From Druceiella hillmani (lineage: Eukaryota; Arthropoda; Insecta; Lepidoptera; Hepialidae): 64,000 nt of DNA. The translations under genes and the position numbers were made by a program. Each line of letters begins with the position of its first letter. Within the stretch, counting starts at the first letter, position 1. This document shows, piece after piece, positions 23,726 to 35,529 of this stretch. The notes under the pieces are model-generated. The model made no database searches. It saw only the letters and a list, made by a program, of their open reading frames with translations, and was not told the origin of the DNA. Where the stretch lies: contig JAYKKI010000007.1 in assembly GCA_039881145.1 (NCBI GenBank), forward strand, positions 42,508,001 through 42,572,000, given 5' to 3'.

Positions 23726-24159
23726 TAGACTCTAATTAATTCAATGTCAATTTATGAATATCACAAATTTACAAGTTTTAAATTTCAACACATTTTCGCG
23801 TACCGCTAGAAAGAAAATAATATAAAAGTCCAATCCTTTCCATTGGATTATTCTTAAATTAATTTTACAATTTGTAATTTTCAAGGTGATTAAATTACAA
23901 ACTACTTCCAATACTGCTTCTTCAGTATTAAACATAAATTCGAATAAAATTCACTTTAAATAAATCAATGTAAAAATTTCGGTGCCCCGTTACTATATTA
24001 ATCAGTTTCTAAAAAACACTATAAATAAAATGTTAATTGTACACTTATTTACCTCGATTATATTACACACGTTATTTACCTCGATTGAATTTCTAAGCAA
24101 AATCGTTTGATGGGACTTCCACAATTACCCCTGGCGCTATTAAGAAAACAACAGGGTCA
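23726..24159. other. no recognised gene
   Basis: AT-rich. GTTATTTACCTCGATT-type words repeat near 24,045-24,090. Confidence 0.45.
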
Positions 24160-24680
24160 AATTGGATGTCGCTAATCGTGTCACCTCCACCGGTGGCCAT
24201 CCGCTGCTGCCTTTCCTTTGGCAACTGTTTTTTCTGCTTCGCTTTTATATTAAGCTAAAGTTGGCACAGTTGACTTCCGTTGACACAGTTTTTTTATGCC
24301 TAAAGAAACAAATAAAATTAATGTTTCTTAAGAACATTATTAAAAAAAAAGAAATTACATTCGTGCAAACAAATCAGTTCTGTATTCATGAAACAAATTC
24401 ATTCCAACTTCGTCTTGAACGAGTCTATAGATTCTATGAAATCCAATTACAGAGATTTAATTTGTTATCATTAGCTGCACGAAAAAAAAGCGCTAATCTA
24501 TTATATTTACATAAAATCATACATTCGCATCTTGATTGTCTCTATCTCCTCTCTCTACTCGACTTGAACACTTGACTCAGATCCCGTATATGATTACAGA
24601 GATTATTCATACTACAAGTTTATAACAATAATACCTCTTTTTGTAATACCATGATTCGAATGTGGCGATTGCATAAGGAT
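24160..24680 (+). pseudogene. non-LTR retrotransposon reverse-transcriptase C-terminal fragment
   Basis: The open frame to 24,575 ends with RVYRF, then LQRFNLLSLAARKKSANLLY, then LHKIIHSHLDCLYLLSLLDL. This follows the thumb/C-terminal pattern of Jockey/CR1-type ORF2 proteins: RV.RRF, RL..L.LLSL..RR...DL..L.KI..G..DC..LL. The open frame begins at TTG (24,162) and its first 60 residues show no similarity, so only the last 70 or so are credible. Palm catalytic motifs are absent. The piece is 5'-truncated, as is usual for such elements, and is broken after 24,575. Confidence 0.6.
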
Positions 24681-25264
24681 ATTGCTCCTCAACATCCGTC
24701 CTTGGACATTTTTGTACGGAAATTATTAACATTTAAAAAGGAAATATAAAACATATTATTTTTAAATTAAAACCAGCTACGATAGAATTAATGTTTTGTT
24801 CAGTACGCAGAAAATAATATAATTCTAAGTTAATGTCAATTTTAATATATACTTTATTCTGATTTCTTTCTTTTTCTATATTTATAGATTTTACGCCTGT
24901 ATATAAAAATCTAAGCGATAACATGAATATTGTTCTAAGTTAATATCATAAATAGTGAAATGCTTCTGATTAAAGGTAACTGATCTGTAAATTTTAACTT
25001 TTATTTTCATTTTTTGAATTTGATAACTGATATTAGGGTATTTGGTACGGTGATTACGAATACGTAATTAGATTTTCCTCATCACCTTCAGTTTTTTTGG
25101 AAAAGTACTAAGTATGAAATCGCATAAAAAGCCAACTTTACTAAGTAAACAACTTATCTTACAATAAAAAAATTATTACATGTCTTTAAAATATTATAAA
25201 TACATTTAAATAACGTTAATAAATAAATTAGAAATATTAAATACTTCTGTAGTATATTGTTTTT
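24681..25264. other. no recognised gene
   Basis: AT-rich with no supported frame. Confidence 0.5.
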
Positions 25265-25267
25265 TTT

Positions 25268-25655
25268 TCACAGAAGCTCCGATTGCGAGATTTTTGCTTA
25301 AAAGTTCGACTTGGATCATCTCGCTTTAGCAACCAACAATAGTCTGTCTTTATCCTTTTATTCCACCTTCCCTGGTAGCGACGTTCTATCTGTTTCAAAT
25401 CCTAATGAAATCTTTCGCCTTGCTCTTCACTTACGGCTTCCAAATTGTCAGGAACGTATTCCAAGGGCGAATTAAGGAAGTAAAGTTTAGTGCTCATAGA
25501 ACATGCCATTTTGCCGAAATTTTCAATCATAATTTGGTCTTTTATAGTTTCCTAGGAAATTATTCACTAGTTCCATAAAAGATTTCCAGGCTTTTAGTTC
25601 AATTTCACTTAATTTTTCATCGAAAGTTGTATCTTTCATCAATTTTCTTATGTCT
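25268..25655 (-). pseudogene. relic of a multicopy insect protein with EQGERFH / RYQGRWN / DYCWLLKRD motifs
   Basis: On the minus strand, from 25,640 downward, a frame reads LSEIELKAWKSFMELVNNFL and GNYKRPNYD. After frameshifts it reads EAVSEEQGERFH (about 25,405-25,445), then a stop, then ERRYQGRWN and TDYCWLLKRDDPSRTFKQ. I recall this motif series from uncharacterised proteins repeated many times in insect and other invertebrate genomes. Their biochemical role is not known to me, though the copy numbers suggest a transposon origin. Stops and at least two frame changes show it is dead. Confidence 0.6.
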
Positions 25656-27089
25656 GTTCTTGACTAGGTAGACCTAGGAACTTTTTACAAAAAAAACTAT
25701 GCTAAATAACTAAAAACTCTGACGTGATAGAATTTTATTACATTTTTTTCCGTTAAAATTAGTGATCAAATCTGAAAGGAGAAAACCATTATAGACCTAT
25801 ATAATTGATCAATGTATTTTGTAATATATTTAATAACACAAGTAACCCTTGAAAATGTATACAGAAATACTTTAAACATATTATGCACACATAATTAGAG
25901 TTATAATATAGTTTTGTACTCTTTTCTTTTCGTTATACATCTACGTGACTAACTTGTTTTGCGAGCTTTTCAAGAAATACGTAAATAAATTATATTTTCA
26001 TCGTGAACGTGAACATTTGACTGCACTTACCTTTTCATTGTTAAACGCAATACTTCCAGCCAAAACAAACTTCGTTTACAACTGTCAATAATTTTCATCT
26101 TCACGTTTGCTTTCATTTTACTAGTTTTGTTAAACGCAATATTCTCAGCCAAAACAAACTTCGCTTGACAACTATCAGTAAATAATTCGATATGTCAGCT
26201 AAAGATGTGTCTGAAATTAATTGATTAAACTTTTTCAATGCTCTGAACTTTGTATGCTCTGAACTTCTGACTTAACTATTCATAAAATTTCATACCGGGC
26301 CCTGTATATGAAAATCGATTCTTAAGGAGTAAACTCCAATAAACTAACATTTTCGAAGCTTGATCTGAATTGTATTTTAAGATTTGTAGAACACCTATTC
26401 AGTTAGGCGGCAGCCAAGTAAACAATAGTCCTCTTTTGCAAAAATCCAGAGAATTATGCATAAGATTAGAAAGCTTTTCTATATCTATTGATTACACCAA
26501 ATATAGGCGTGTATTTAGTGATTGGCAACTATCATTATTTCTAGGGATAGGCAACAATAGGTATTTTCTTACACTTAAATAGTATTTAGTTTTCAGACTA
26601 TTATCTTATTTTAGAATTATTATACAGATATGTTTAAATACACCTAGATTGAAGTCTACAATTTTGGAGTATTTTAGTATTCGAAATTTGTGGAAATGAA
26701 TTAATTAAAAAAAATGGTGAACATTTATTTTTCAATTGAATAATCACTAATTCTATTATAAGAGTGTCAGTGATAAAGAATCACTTTATGGAGCCATTTA
26801 TCAGCGAGCAAATAAAATGTACAAGTATTCCATAATAATTTTAGCATAGCACAGCTACCTATTTCGACATGCGAATAGTATACATTTATTAACACATAGA
26901 TAAAAAATAATAGCAAATTCGGGTTTGATTTTACAGAAATATATTATAATTAAAAATATTGGCATTAGAAAATAAAAAAGGAACCTGTTAACCCTCAGGA
27001 GGAGAGAAAAAATAAAACATAATTTATGATCATAAAAGAAAACACGAAACAGTACGTTCATAGGTGCGCAAATATTATATTTCTAATAT
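25656..27089. repeat. AT-rich stretch with a 90-bp tandem duplication at 26,038-26,180
   Basis: TTGTTAAACGCAATA.T..CAG followed by CCAAAACAAACTTCG(T/C)TT and ACAACT(G/A)TCA occurs at about 26,038-26,088 and 26,127-26,177. Nothing else is recognised. The 70-codon frame at 26,370-26,582 has no motif. Confidence 0.6.
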
Positions 27090-27460
27090 ATTACGAATTG
27101 TTAATAAGAGATAAAAATAACAATAAACATCTAACGAAGTACGTAATAAGTTTTCAGATATTACTACAAAATATAATCAGAACAGGTTACTTTTTGAAAT
27201 TTTAGCCTAAATTAATTAAAAATAATATATTAACTGGCATTATCATTTGTTCTGTTGTCAAAGTTAATGTCTTTTTTGCTCATTACGAGTTATACGTGGC
27301 TTTTTTCAACGACTCTGTCGATGTTGCGAGTTTCTTGAATTAGTATGTTACATCTGTATATAAAGGATACAACGAAACACTATCTACACTTTGTTTTATC
27401 CTTCTGGTATAAAGAGTTTCATAATATAGCATTGACAATCTATTAAGAAAAATTAAATGA
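27090..27460 (+). repeat. dispersed repeat, copy 2 (partner at 200-480)
   Basis: AAAGGATACAACGAAACA and CTACACTTTGTTTTATCCTT match the copy at 385-430 and surroundings, in the same orientation and with many substitutions. Confidence 0.6.
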
Positions 27461-28059
27461 CTTTCCTTAAAAAAATTACAAGATTTTTTATTTGTCTGAC
27501 TGACGATTTGAATATCACTTTTAAGGAGCTTATTTTTTCACTTTCTCTATTTATGAGTGTCATTTTTATTCTTGGTCCAACCTTAATGGGCTTTTGGTAG
27601 TCTCCTTTGGTTAGGTGATATTATGAGATTCTCTTGTGAGTCTTGGAAATAATTGATAAAATTGATATTTTTACATTTTTATTATTTATTATATTCTCAA
27701 AATTACAATAAATCTTAATAATCTCAATATAGTTAGTTTTCCAGATACTGTGGTATATTTTGAGGTTGTTCCTTCATTTATATTCATTTTAGGGTTTACT
27801 AAAACATTAGCAATTTATTCGTTTCAAATTTAAAATATTCCAAATTAATTGCCAATTCAAAAAATTTAGAACGCACTTGTATCCTTTTCAATTTTTAACC
27901 GACTTCAAAAAAAGATGTTCTCTATTGAACCGTATATTGTTTTTATTATATATCTGTATTCGTTCATCAATATTTTACATATTTTCAAAATTCGTGTTTT
28001 TAAATGGTAGGTAGGATTATTCTTATGTAGTTCCATAAAAAATATGGTCCGATACTGAT
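27461..28059. other. no recognised gene
   Basis: AT-rich, no supported frame. Confidence 0.5.
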
Positions 28060-28619
28060 GATCCTCCTCAACAGAATTTGAGACTTTCTAATCATTTATA
28101 TTGTTGCCAGGATTTGATTATAGAATCAGAAAGTGGTGACAGAACTCCTCAATCGTATAGAATAGATTTATCTAGTTTGAGATCGTTTGAGAAATTTATG
28201 GTTTCTTCTGCAGAAGAGTTATCAAAGCTCGTATCAATAAAAATTTTGTTATACTGAAGATCAACTTCGAATCATTACTATGACTTAATTAACAGGAATA
28301 ACAAAAAGCTGATTTTGTCCATCCATCGTTACCAAATTATTTCATGAAAAGCGTCGAAACTGAAGAAGACTTGAAGAAAATCATACAGGACATTGACCAA
28401 AATAAAAGAAATCCCAAATCCTTTACACTTGAATTCTCTGACAAGAATACTGAGCTAAGCCAAGTCTCCAATAACAATTTGGAACAGTGTGAAACAAGCA
28501 CACAACGGTCAGCCAGTGTGCAAAATAACAAATGCAACGTTTGTTCACAAGAAACTACTGGAGCTCATACTCGTAGAGAATGTGGAATGTGTGGCCATCC
28601 ACATTCTCTACAAGTATGA
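28060..28619 (+). pseudogene. zinc-finger-like transposon-associated relic
   Basis: The open frame from ATG 28,344 encodes 91 residues: a charged N-terminus (EEDLKKIIQDIDQNKRNPKS, TLEFSDKNTELSQ), then KCNVC, then TTGAHTRRECGMCGH. C-x2-C followed by TGAH.C..CG...H is a treble-clef/zinc-ribbon type signature found in insect transposon-linked proteins. Here the expected Cys before RECG is Arg. Upstream DNA from about 28,060 has coding-like words in other frames. The frame ends inside an inverted repeat, so the C-terminus is not native. It is probably a decayed fragment and not an active gene. Confidence 0.4.
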
Positions 28620-28623
28620 GCTC
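28561..28623. repeat. 26-bp-arm hairpin
   Basis: Arms 28,561-28,586 and 28,598-28,623 are inverse copies with 25 of 26 positions matching, around an 11-nt loop. The single mismatch changes a codon of the zinc-finger-like frame. Confidence 0.9.
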
Positions 28624-28732
28624 TAATCCATGAATGGCGCCCATTGTGCTCAAAAAATTTAATAGCAATAAAAAATCGTCATACTACTAATATAGGAATT
28701 TTGTACAATTACTACGTTTCGTTTATTTCCGG

Positions 28733-28733
<1 letters not shown>

Positions 28734-28766
<33 letters not shown>
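28734..28766. repeat. (TA)n microsatellite
   Basis: Short uninterrupted TA tract. Confidence 0.9.
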
Positions 28767-28770
<4 letters not shown>

Positions 28771-28789
28771 TTTATGGGTTAAACTGGAT

Positions 28790-29722
28790 AGGAATTTCCA
28801 CAGGAATTCAAAAACAGCATATACTACAAAATTAATAGAACCATCATTTTAAAGAGCTAACGGATAAACTAAATTAGCCACGTTCGCTTTTTAAAATTGC
28901 TCATCATTAACAATAAACAGAATTTGATATCATTCGATACGTTTCTTTGAATTTGATTTTTGATACATGTCTTAGAAAATGGAAGTGTTGAACAATTTCC
29001 TTTGTTCGTTTTGATAATTTAAGCGATCGAGGAAGACAAAAGTCGTGGCAATTAACACATTTAATCTTATCTCGACACCGTTGAAGGTGAAAAATCATTA
29101 ATTTGTATATGCACATTTAGAGATTACCTTCGGAAAAGTTACAAAGGTGTGTTTGAGATAAAGAGTGTGTTTATGCGAAAAACGATCAAAGTAATTAAAT
29201 CAATTTTTAATAATTAAATTCGACATAATGAGTGATGGAAATGTGCAAAAGTTGAAAAGAACGAAACTATTTTATTTTTTCTTCTTTCTTATTAAGTAAT
29301 TTTTTATAACATAAATAGTGTTTACTACATTTAATAGCATAAAACATGGAATAAGGAAACCTATAAAATATATTTAATATTTAAGTCCGTACATCAGTTT
29401 ATTGGATTCAATATTTTCAGTAATATTTTGATCTAAAGAGTTGGTATTTATTGCAAAATTTAGTAACAGATACACTTTCTAAAGAAATCTGAAAATATTG
29501 CACATCTCTTAAATTCGCTCACGCTGTTCTCTCTCTTTGTACCTTGTCTCCTTTATGACACGTCTTTTCCATTTTTCCTCACAAGATAGCAAATTTCGGC
29601 CATTTTTTGTAAATATTTACTGCGATATACACTATTTCTATTACTTTTATTTCAGAAAGTTATACCAATTTTATAAGAATTATAATCTTCTGCAGAGCTA
29701 ATTGTTGCAATTACTCAGCCGC

Positions 29723-29758
<36 letters not shown>

Positions 29759-31045
29759 AACAGCAAAATACAAATTAAAGAATTTAATAATATGTATATG
29801 AGAGTTAACAAACGTACTACCAAAGTTTATTTCTCCTTAAGCTGTTCTTATATAAAGTTTAAAATGACAAAAACAACTCCAAACTAATATTGAACCTCTG
29901 AATAGCCGCAAGGACAAAGCACGCAAATTCACTCACACAGACAGACAGTCAAATGATTAACACTAAAATTACAAAAATTATGTTCATTTTAAATTAATCG
30001 AATAAACTTGCTTTGTTATTGTTTTTAACTAGCATTCAGAAATAAGTCAAGAATATTCTTGCAAATTGAACTGAAATTCTTAATAATACATTTCATAATA
30101 TACCAAATATAGAAGTAATTATCTAATATTGAAAAATATACGTGATACAAAATTTCACATTTCAGGGACATAAAAATATAATATTTATTAACATTTGGAC
30201 CCAAATTTTTAAGAGATCAACATTTTTGTGCTATGAAAAAACACCTCACAAGAAAAACAATTTTTAGGTGGTAATTTTTTAATTTATATTTCGCCATCAT
30301 TGCAAAATACGAAAGTATATTTCTGATACTTAAATACGCGTTCCAACAACTTTCATTAATTTTTAACAAGTTTTTCATTTACAAAAGTTTTGTACTGTGA
30401 AAAAAATTTCAAGATTTTTTTTTAAATACATAACTATTATACATAATTATATTAAAAATAAAATTTGAAATTACATTTATTACTTCTTAAAAATATTACC
30501 GTATCTAACAGTTACCATTTTCAAAGTTAACCTCAAAATTAAGTTCTTACTAGTTTTGGCCTGCGGCTTCATCACGTAGGAACAGGAAAAATAGTAGTAT
30601 AATTTAAAAATGACATTTTTGTGGAAATATTAAATCATCGGAAATACCAAAGTACATCAAGATGTAGAGAATCGAAGAAGTGGCGAGAAAGAAAAAAAAT
30701 GAGCCGTGCAGTAAGTAACCCCTGGACAGACATGTTGCATGCTAATTTTCATGCTCTTATCCTCAAAACAGAGCTGAAGACATAATTAATTTAATCAAAA
30801 TCCTAACAAATAGTATTTATCACAACAGATGTAAGTACGTAACTTTTGTCAGGCTTGTGTCACTCATACTTATGCATCATTATTCATTTATAATGTGAAG
30901 TGAAGACAATATTAATTTTTATTCTAAATATTAATTTGAACAGAACACAAGAAAGAAACTTGTCAGCGCGAGAACTAATTGAAAACTTGGCATACATTAT
31001 TTTAAACGAAAATCAAATCAAATATAATATCAAATTAAATATAAT
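28790..31045 (+). repeat. duplicated segment, copy A (partner 45,488-48,425)
   Basis: Colinear similarity in the same orientation runs from AATTTCCACAGG at the left through CTTATCTCGACACCGTT, CATTCTTGCAAATTG-type, GTTACCATTTTCAAA.TTAACC and GCGAGAACTAATT. Divergence is substantial, with many indels, so the duplication is old or the segment is a dispersed repeat. It contains a (TA)n(TG)n tract at about 29,723-29,758. No coding frame is conserved between the copies, which argues against a gene. Confidence 0.8.
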
Positions 31046-33008
31046 AATCAAACATAATACTTCAGTTTCCTCATATAATTCAAAACAAAATTTTGCAGCG
31101 TGTTTCCACTCCTAGCGCTTCACATTACGAGAAGTTTTTAATCAACAACTGTAATTATAACTGTAATAACGAAATAAAAATAAAGATAAATAATGTTAAT
31201 GTAACAAAAAAATTATTGTAATGAGAAATTAAACTATGGTTAAATACAAAATGAAAATGTAAAATGTAAATTACTGTTTCTTATTTCTTATCTGTCGATT
31301 TGTAACTTTCAACGACATTTAAAAGAATAATTTTGTGAATACGTCACCTTCACGCCGATCTACACTCCATTCAATTTGAAAAGAGAATGTTTGTAAACAA
31401 TCAGATTTGACAGATCAGGTATTGTAAACATTTTTCTTACATTCACGTTAGTAATATGACATGGATTTATTTGGTAATTGTGATTAAAAAATATAACTTT
31501 TTTAATAGTGGTACTTTCGGCATGTATACACACGTAAATTAGATAATATAGGTTAGATTTTATATCTAAAAGAAATTCAGACAAGGAAGGTTAAGTGTTT
31601 CGAACAATTTATAAGTATTATATAAAATAGTATGTAATAAAATAATACCAAACATTTCGATAAAAATAGCAGTTTAATTAAATGTTAAGTTATACAAAGT
31701 AATCACAAATATTAAATTTTTGAATAATTATTAAAATATTTTTTAATAGACGTATAAAAACGCACGAACACACAAGTAGTAATCTTTTGGTGTCGTTTAA
31801 TTTAAAAGTAGTGTTTTCTTTTGCCGCATAGCATTTCTTTTGTACCCAGATTGTTTTGATTATGTGTATTTTAAAGTGATATGACGACAATCTTAGTATT
31901 TTACAGTGATATGTATTCTCAAACAGCTGTAACCTGTGCCTAGAACAACATTCGCCAAATTTATTTACACTCATACTTAAAAATATTACTTATTTAACAC
32001 AACCAACTTAACATGATAAAACACACAATAAAATAATAAACTTAATATAATACAAAATAATTTTATGAAACGCTAAAAATATAGAGAGCAATATTGAAAA
32101 ATTACAAAATTCGAACGTATTTGAAATTTCAATACACTGACAAGTCAGTGCGCCTAGCGAATTAATCGCCATAACATTGGTAAATGTGGCAAACAAGCGT
32201 TGTAAATACGTCGTATAGGTAAGTTGCCATACGTAGCCATACAGTAAACAAAAAAATATAATTGATAAACTGAATCTATATGCTTTCGGACCGTTTTAAA
32301 CATATAAATAATAAACATATGAATAACGTCGCAAATAATTATGCTAGCTGTGCGCTCGGATTAATTAAGATTTGTTAGTCCTACGTACATTTATATATGG
32401 CTTCAATACAATTGTTAGGTTTCGTGTATGTGCAATAGGCAGACAGATAGATAATCATACGAACCCGTATTGGTTGTCCCTAAAACAAAAATTAATAATT
32501 TAGTTTTACCAAAAATATACATAACCGAATGGAGGATATAAGTTTATTGCCCTGCAAAATCCATAAGCACAAATCGTCATTTTTTTCTGATAAATTGATT
32601 ATTTTATGGAAGTCGGACGAAAGTACGGTTTTAAAATAATATTACTAACTAAGTCTTGAGATGTATTGACCATAAGATGTGGCATTATATTTCTTCTCTT
32701 TCTAATATCTATTCAAATGTTTTTCAGATTATTCAACTAGTATAAAAATTAATGTAGGTATGCCAATTTTAAATAAATATTTAATAATTTGTTGAAGATT
32801 TTGAGATGAGGTAAACACGCGAGTAAAAACGCTTACACTGTGACGCTCATAATGCGTTTTATTTTTGCAAGTCTATTAAATTGCATACGTTGATATTTTA
32901 TGTTGTAGTGTTAATATATTTTAAAATATATCATGTTTTTATTGTTTTTTTCGTTGAATACAATAACCTATCGATAACATAACCTCAAATTAAATAACAA
33001 ATTCATAA
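31046..33008. other. no recognised gene
   Basis: Short minus-strand frames of 62-94 codons (31,360-32,196) show no motif and are in AT-driven composition. No RNA gene or terminal repeat was seen. Confidence 0.45.
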
Positions 33009-33350
33009 GTGGGGAATTCCAGATTATACTTTCCCGACTATGCTTACATATCTGATAATCTTAAAAATGATAGAGTTATTGAAGAGGTTTCTATGATGCT
33101 TGAGAATCCTACATCCGAACGGGTTCAAGAAAAACTACCACCAACAGTGCCTTCAACATCAAGATCTAATAACGATACTCACAAAAAGACACAGCAAAAA
33201 GACACGCCTTCAAAGTAAGTGAATTTTTTGTAAATTATGGCTGCCCGAAAATCGTACTCCTTTCAACAATTCTTGCAATCCCTGCGGCAAGAAAATTAAA
33301 AAAACAAAAACGGAAGAGAAAAACTTACGCGAAAAGAAATAAAAAAAGTA
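33009..33350 (+). CDS. possible exon or coding relic, unknown protein
   Basis: A 69-codon open stretch (GTG at 33,009, preceded by an in-frame stop, no ATG) has a protein-like composition: an acidic middle (EEVSMMLENPTSERVQ) and a Ser/Thr/Lys-rich end (PSTSRSNNDTHKKTQQ). A good splice-donor word, AAA|GTAAGTG, occurs at 33,215. About 30 bp downstream another frame reads PENRTPFNNSCNPCGKK. It could be an internal exon, or two frames of one decayed gene. I do not recognise the family. Confidence 0.3.
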
Positions 33351-33379
33351 AAGAAATTACATGGTCATCTTATCTTTAC

Positions 33380-34095
33380 ATGAGTGGATATAATCCAACT
33401 TATAACGGATATTAACATTAAAGCTTTTTCTAATGTTTTTGAAATACATATGTCTAACATTAAGAATAATCATCGAATATATACATTGAAATAAGAGTAA
33501 AAGCTCAGTTATTAAAAAACATTACCCTAAAGTACGTTTATAATTTGTAGACTACACTGGAAAATATTGCAGTACCAACACTTATTTGAAAAGAAAACAA
33601 CATAGCACAATGTTTAATTATCTATATGCCAAATATAATATAAGTGAATCTATATATAAAGCAATCAAATCTAGAAATATAGCAGCGTAAGTTGACACAT
33701 TGGAACTATCTCACTCTAACGCCTTATAAAATTAATGAATAGCATATATGTTCTAGGCTTTTTCAAAGTCAAAATTTCGGTTATTTTCACGAATGTTTGA
33801 AATACCTGCTTATTTCGCTAAAAAAATTAAGGGTTGTCCATTTTTACCATGTAAGATTTCACAGAACGCATCAATAAAATAATGGTGTAAACTTTTATTT
33901 ATAATATTTATTTGTTTATAATGAAACTTTCTGAAATTAATGTTTTTATTTTGTATATAGTTTAATAATACTCTAGATATAATACAATGAGTTTTATAAA
34001 TAGTCATCAGGTGATCAAATATATCTTTGTGTCGACCATATTTTTACGGTCATATTCGATTGTCTACAATGATTCTCTCTTGAAATTGAATGGGG
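33380..34095 (+). repeat. internal copy of the large-TIR element family
   Basis: Colinear with 6,070-7,045: CCAACACTTA.TT.ATTTGAAAAGA, CACAATGTTTA, TATATAAAGCAATCAAA, CTCTAACGCCTTATAAAAT, then AATAATGGTGTAA. Divergence is greater than between the two arms. Neither (TA)n arm is present here. Confidence 0.8.
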
Positions 34096-34159
34096 TATAA
34101 GTCCAGTGATTAAGCCACCCCGTACGTCTGGTATATCTGATATAACTCTGGTAAAATAT

Positions 34160-34510
34160 CTGGTATAACATTGCATCATCCGTATTTTGATAACTTGTAT
34201 TACTGCATCATCCGTATTACGGTAAGTTGTGTCAGTACATCATCCGCATTTTGGTAAGTTGTATCATTACATCATCCGCATTTTCATAAGTCGTATCATT
34301 GCATCTTCCGCCTTTTGGTAAGTTGTGCCAATGCATCATCCGCATTTTGGTAAGTTGTGTCATTGCATCATCCGCATTTTCATAAGTCGTATCATTGCAT
34401 CATCCGCCTTTTGGTAAGTCGTGCCAATGCATCATCCGCATTTTGGTAAGTTGTATCATTGCATCATCCGCATTTTCATAAGTCGCATCATTGCATCATT
34501 CGCATATAGT
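34160..34510 (+). repeat. 32-bp satellite with 96-bp higher-order period
   Basis: About 10.5 units of GCATCATCCGCATTTTGGTA followed by AGTTGTATCATT, each 32 bp. From the third unit on, variants cycle in order: one with GGTAAGTTGT(A/G)TCATT, one with CATAAGTCG(T/C)ATCATT, one with CCTTTTGGTAAGT(T/C)GTGCCAAT. The real amplification unit is therefore three monomers (96 bp). No spacers differ as in a CRISPR array. Confidence 0.95.
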
Positions 34511-35529
34511 TTTCTTTGTCAATCGCAAGAAAATAATTCTCGGCCCTTTTAGTTCCAACGAAAGCTGATTTCGATGATTACAAATTCTGTCTTAGGCATT
34601 TCTATCCTTTATTTCTGTGTATTCTTGTGTGTAAAATGTTTAAGTTGTGGTACAACCTTTCATTGATAACGTATCGTGGATCATCAACTACAGTACTTAG
34701 CATTATCTATTAGAATCAAAGTTTAAATCATGGTATTTACAAGTTTGAGTTTCCGTAAATACCCCACAGTTGGCAAGTGCCAATTGGCATTACGATGAAC
34801 TATGATACATCAAGGGCTCGTTTTTCAAAGACAATTCGAATTTACGTTTCTTGAAAATGTATTTTGTTCAAGTGTTTCTTTTGTCCAAATATAAACTAAG
34901 TAAAACAAAATTTTACCAGAATTCTTCAATAGCCCCAGTCTCTATTTAATTAACCCAAAAGCGCGTTACTTCTTTTTGATACATAGAAAAAGAAACTCAT
35001 TTCATTAATTCAAATATAGTTAATTTTTCATCATTACAAAATTAAATAAGTGTTAATTGCAATGTCTAATTATTTTTATATTGTACATGTAATAATAAAA
35101 CGATAGGTAATAAGGCCGTGGGGTGCGGATGCTCACGCAAAATCATTGGAGGTATTTTAATGAAACTGTACAATTGGTATACCTTAGTGGCTTGCTCAAT
35201 ATTCGCAATAGTAATAATCAATAACTCAATTCTTACTATTACTCGACTCTACTATCACCTATGTAATTAGCACATTACTGTTTAATCAATTGACAGCGAC
35301 ATCTCTTTCTTTTTATAAGCAACCATCACATATATGTGTATTTTTATCATTATTAATTAGATGCCTGTATTCATTTTTAATTTAATAATAATTTATATTA
35401 ACATACTAGTAACTACAGCATCATAACTATTTATCAGACTATATAAATCTTTCTGGATGCACCAGAGAGCAAGTAGTTTTAAAGATTTAAATGTTTATCA
35501 TATCACACGAAAACGAGCAACAATTTTTT
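34511..35529. other. no recognised gene
   Basis: AT-rich; no supported frame or repeat. Confidence 0.5.

Noticed and set aside
30900..31115. 71-codon plus-strand frame in duplicated segment A
   Set aside because: Not conserved in copy B; AT-driven composition.
34160..34510. CRISPR-like periodic array
   Set aside because: Units are contiguous 32-bp monomers without unique spacers, in an animal-type genome. This is a satellite.
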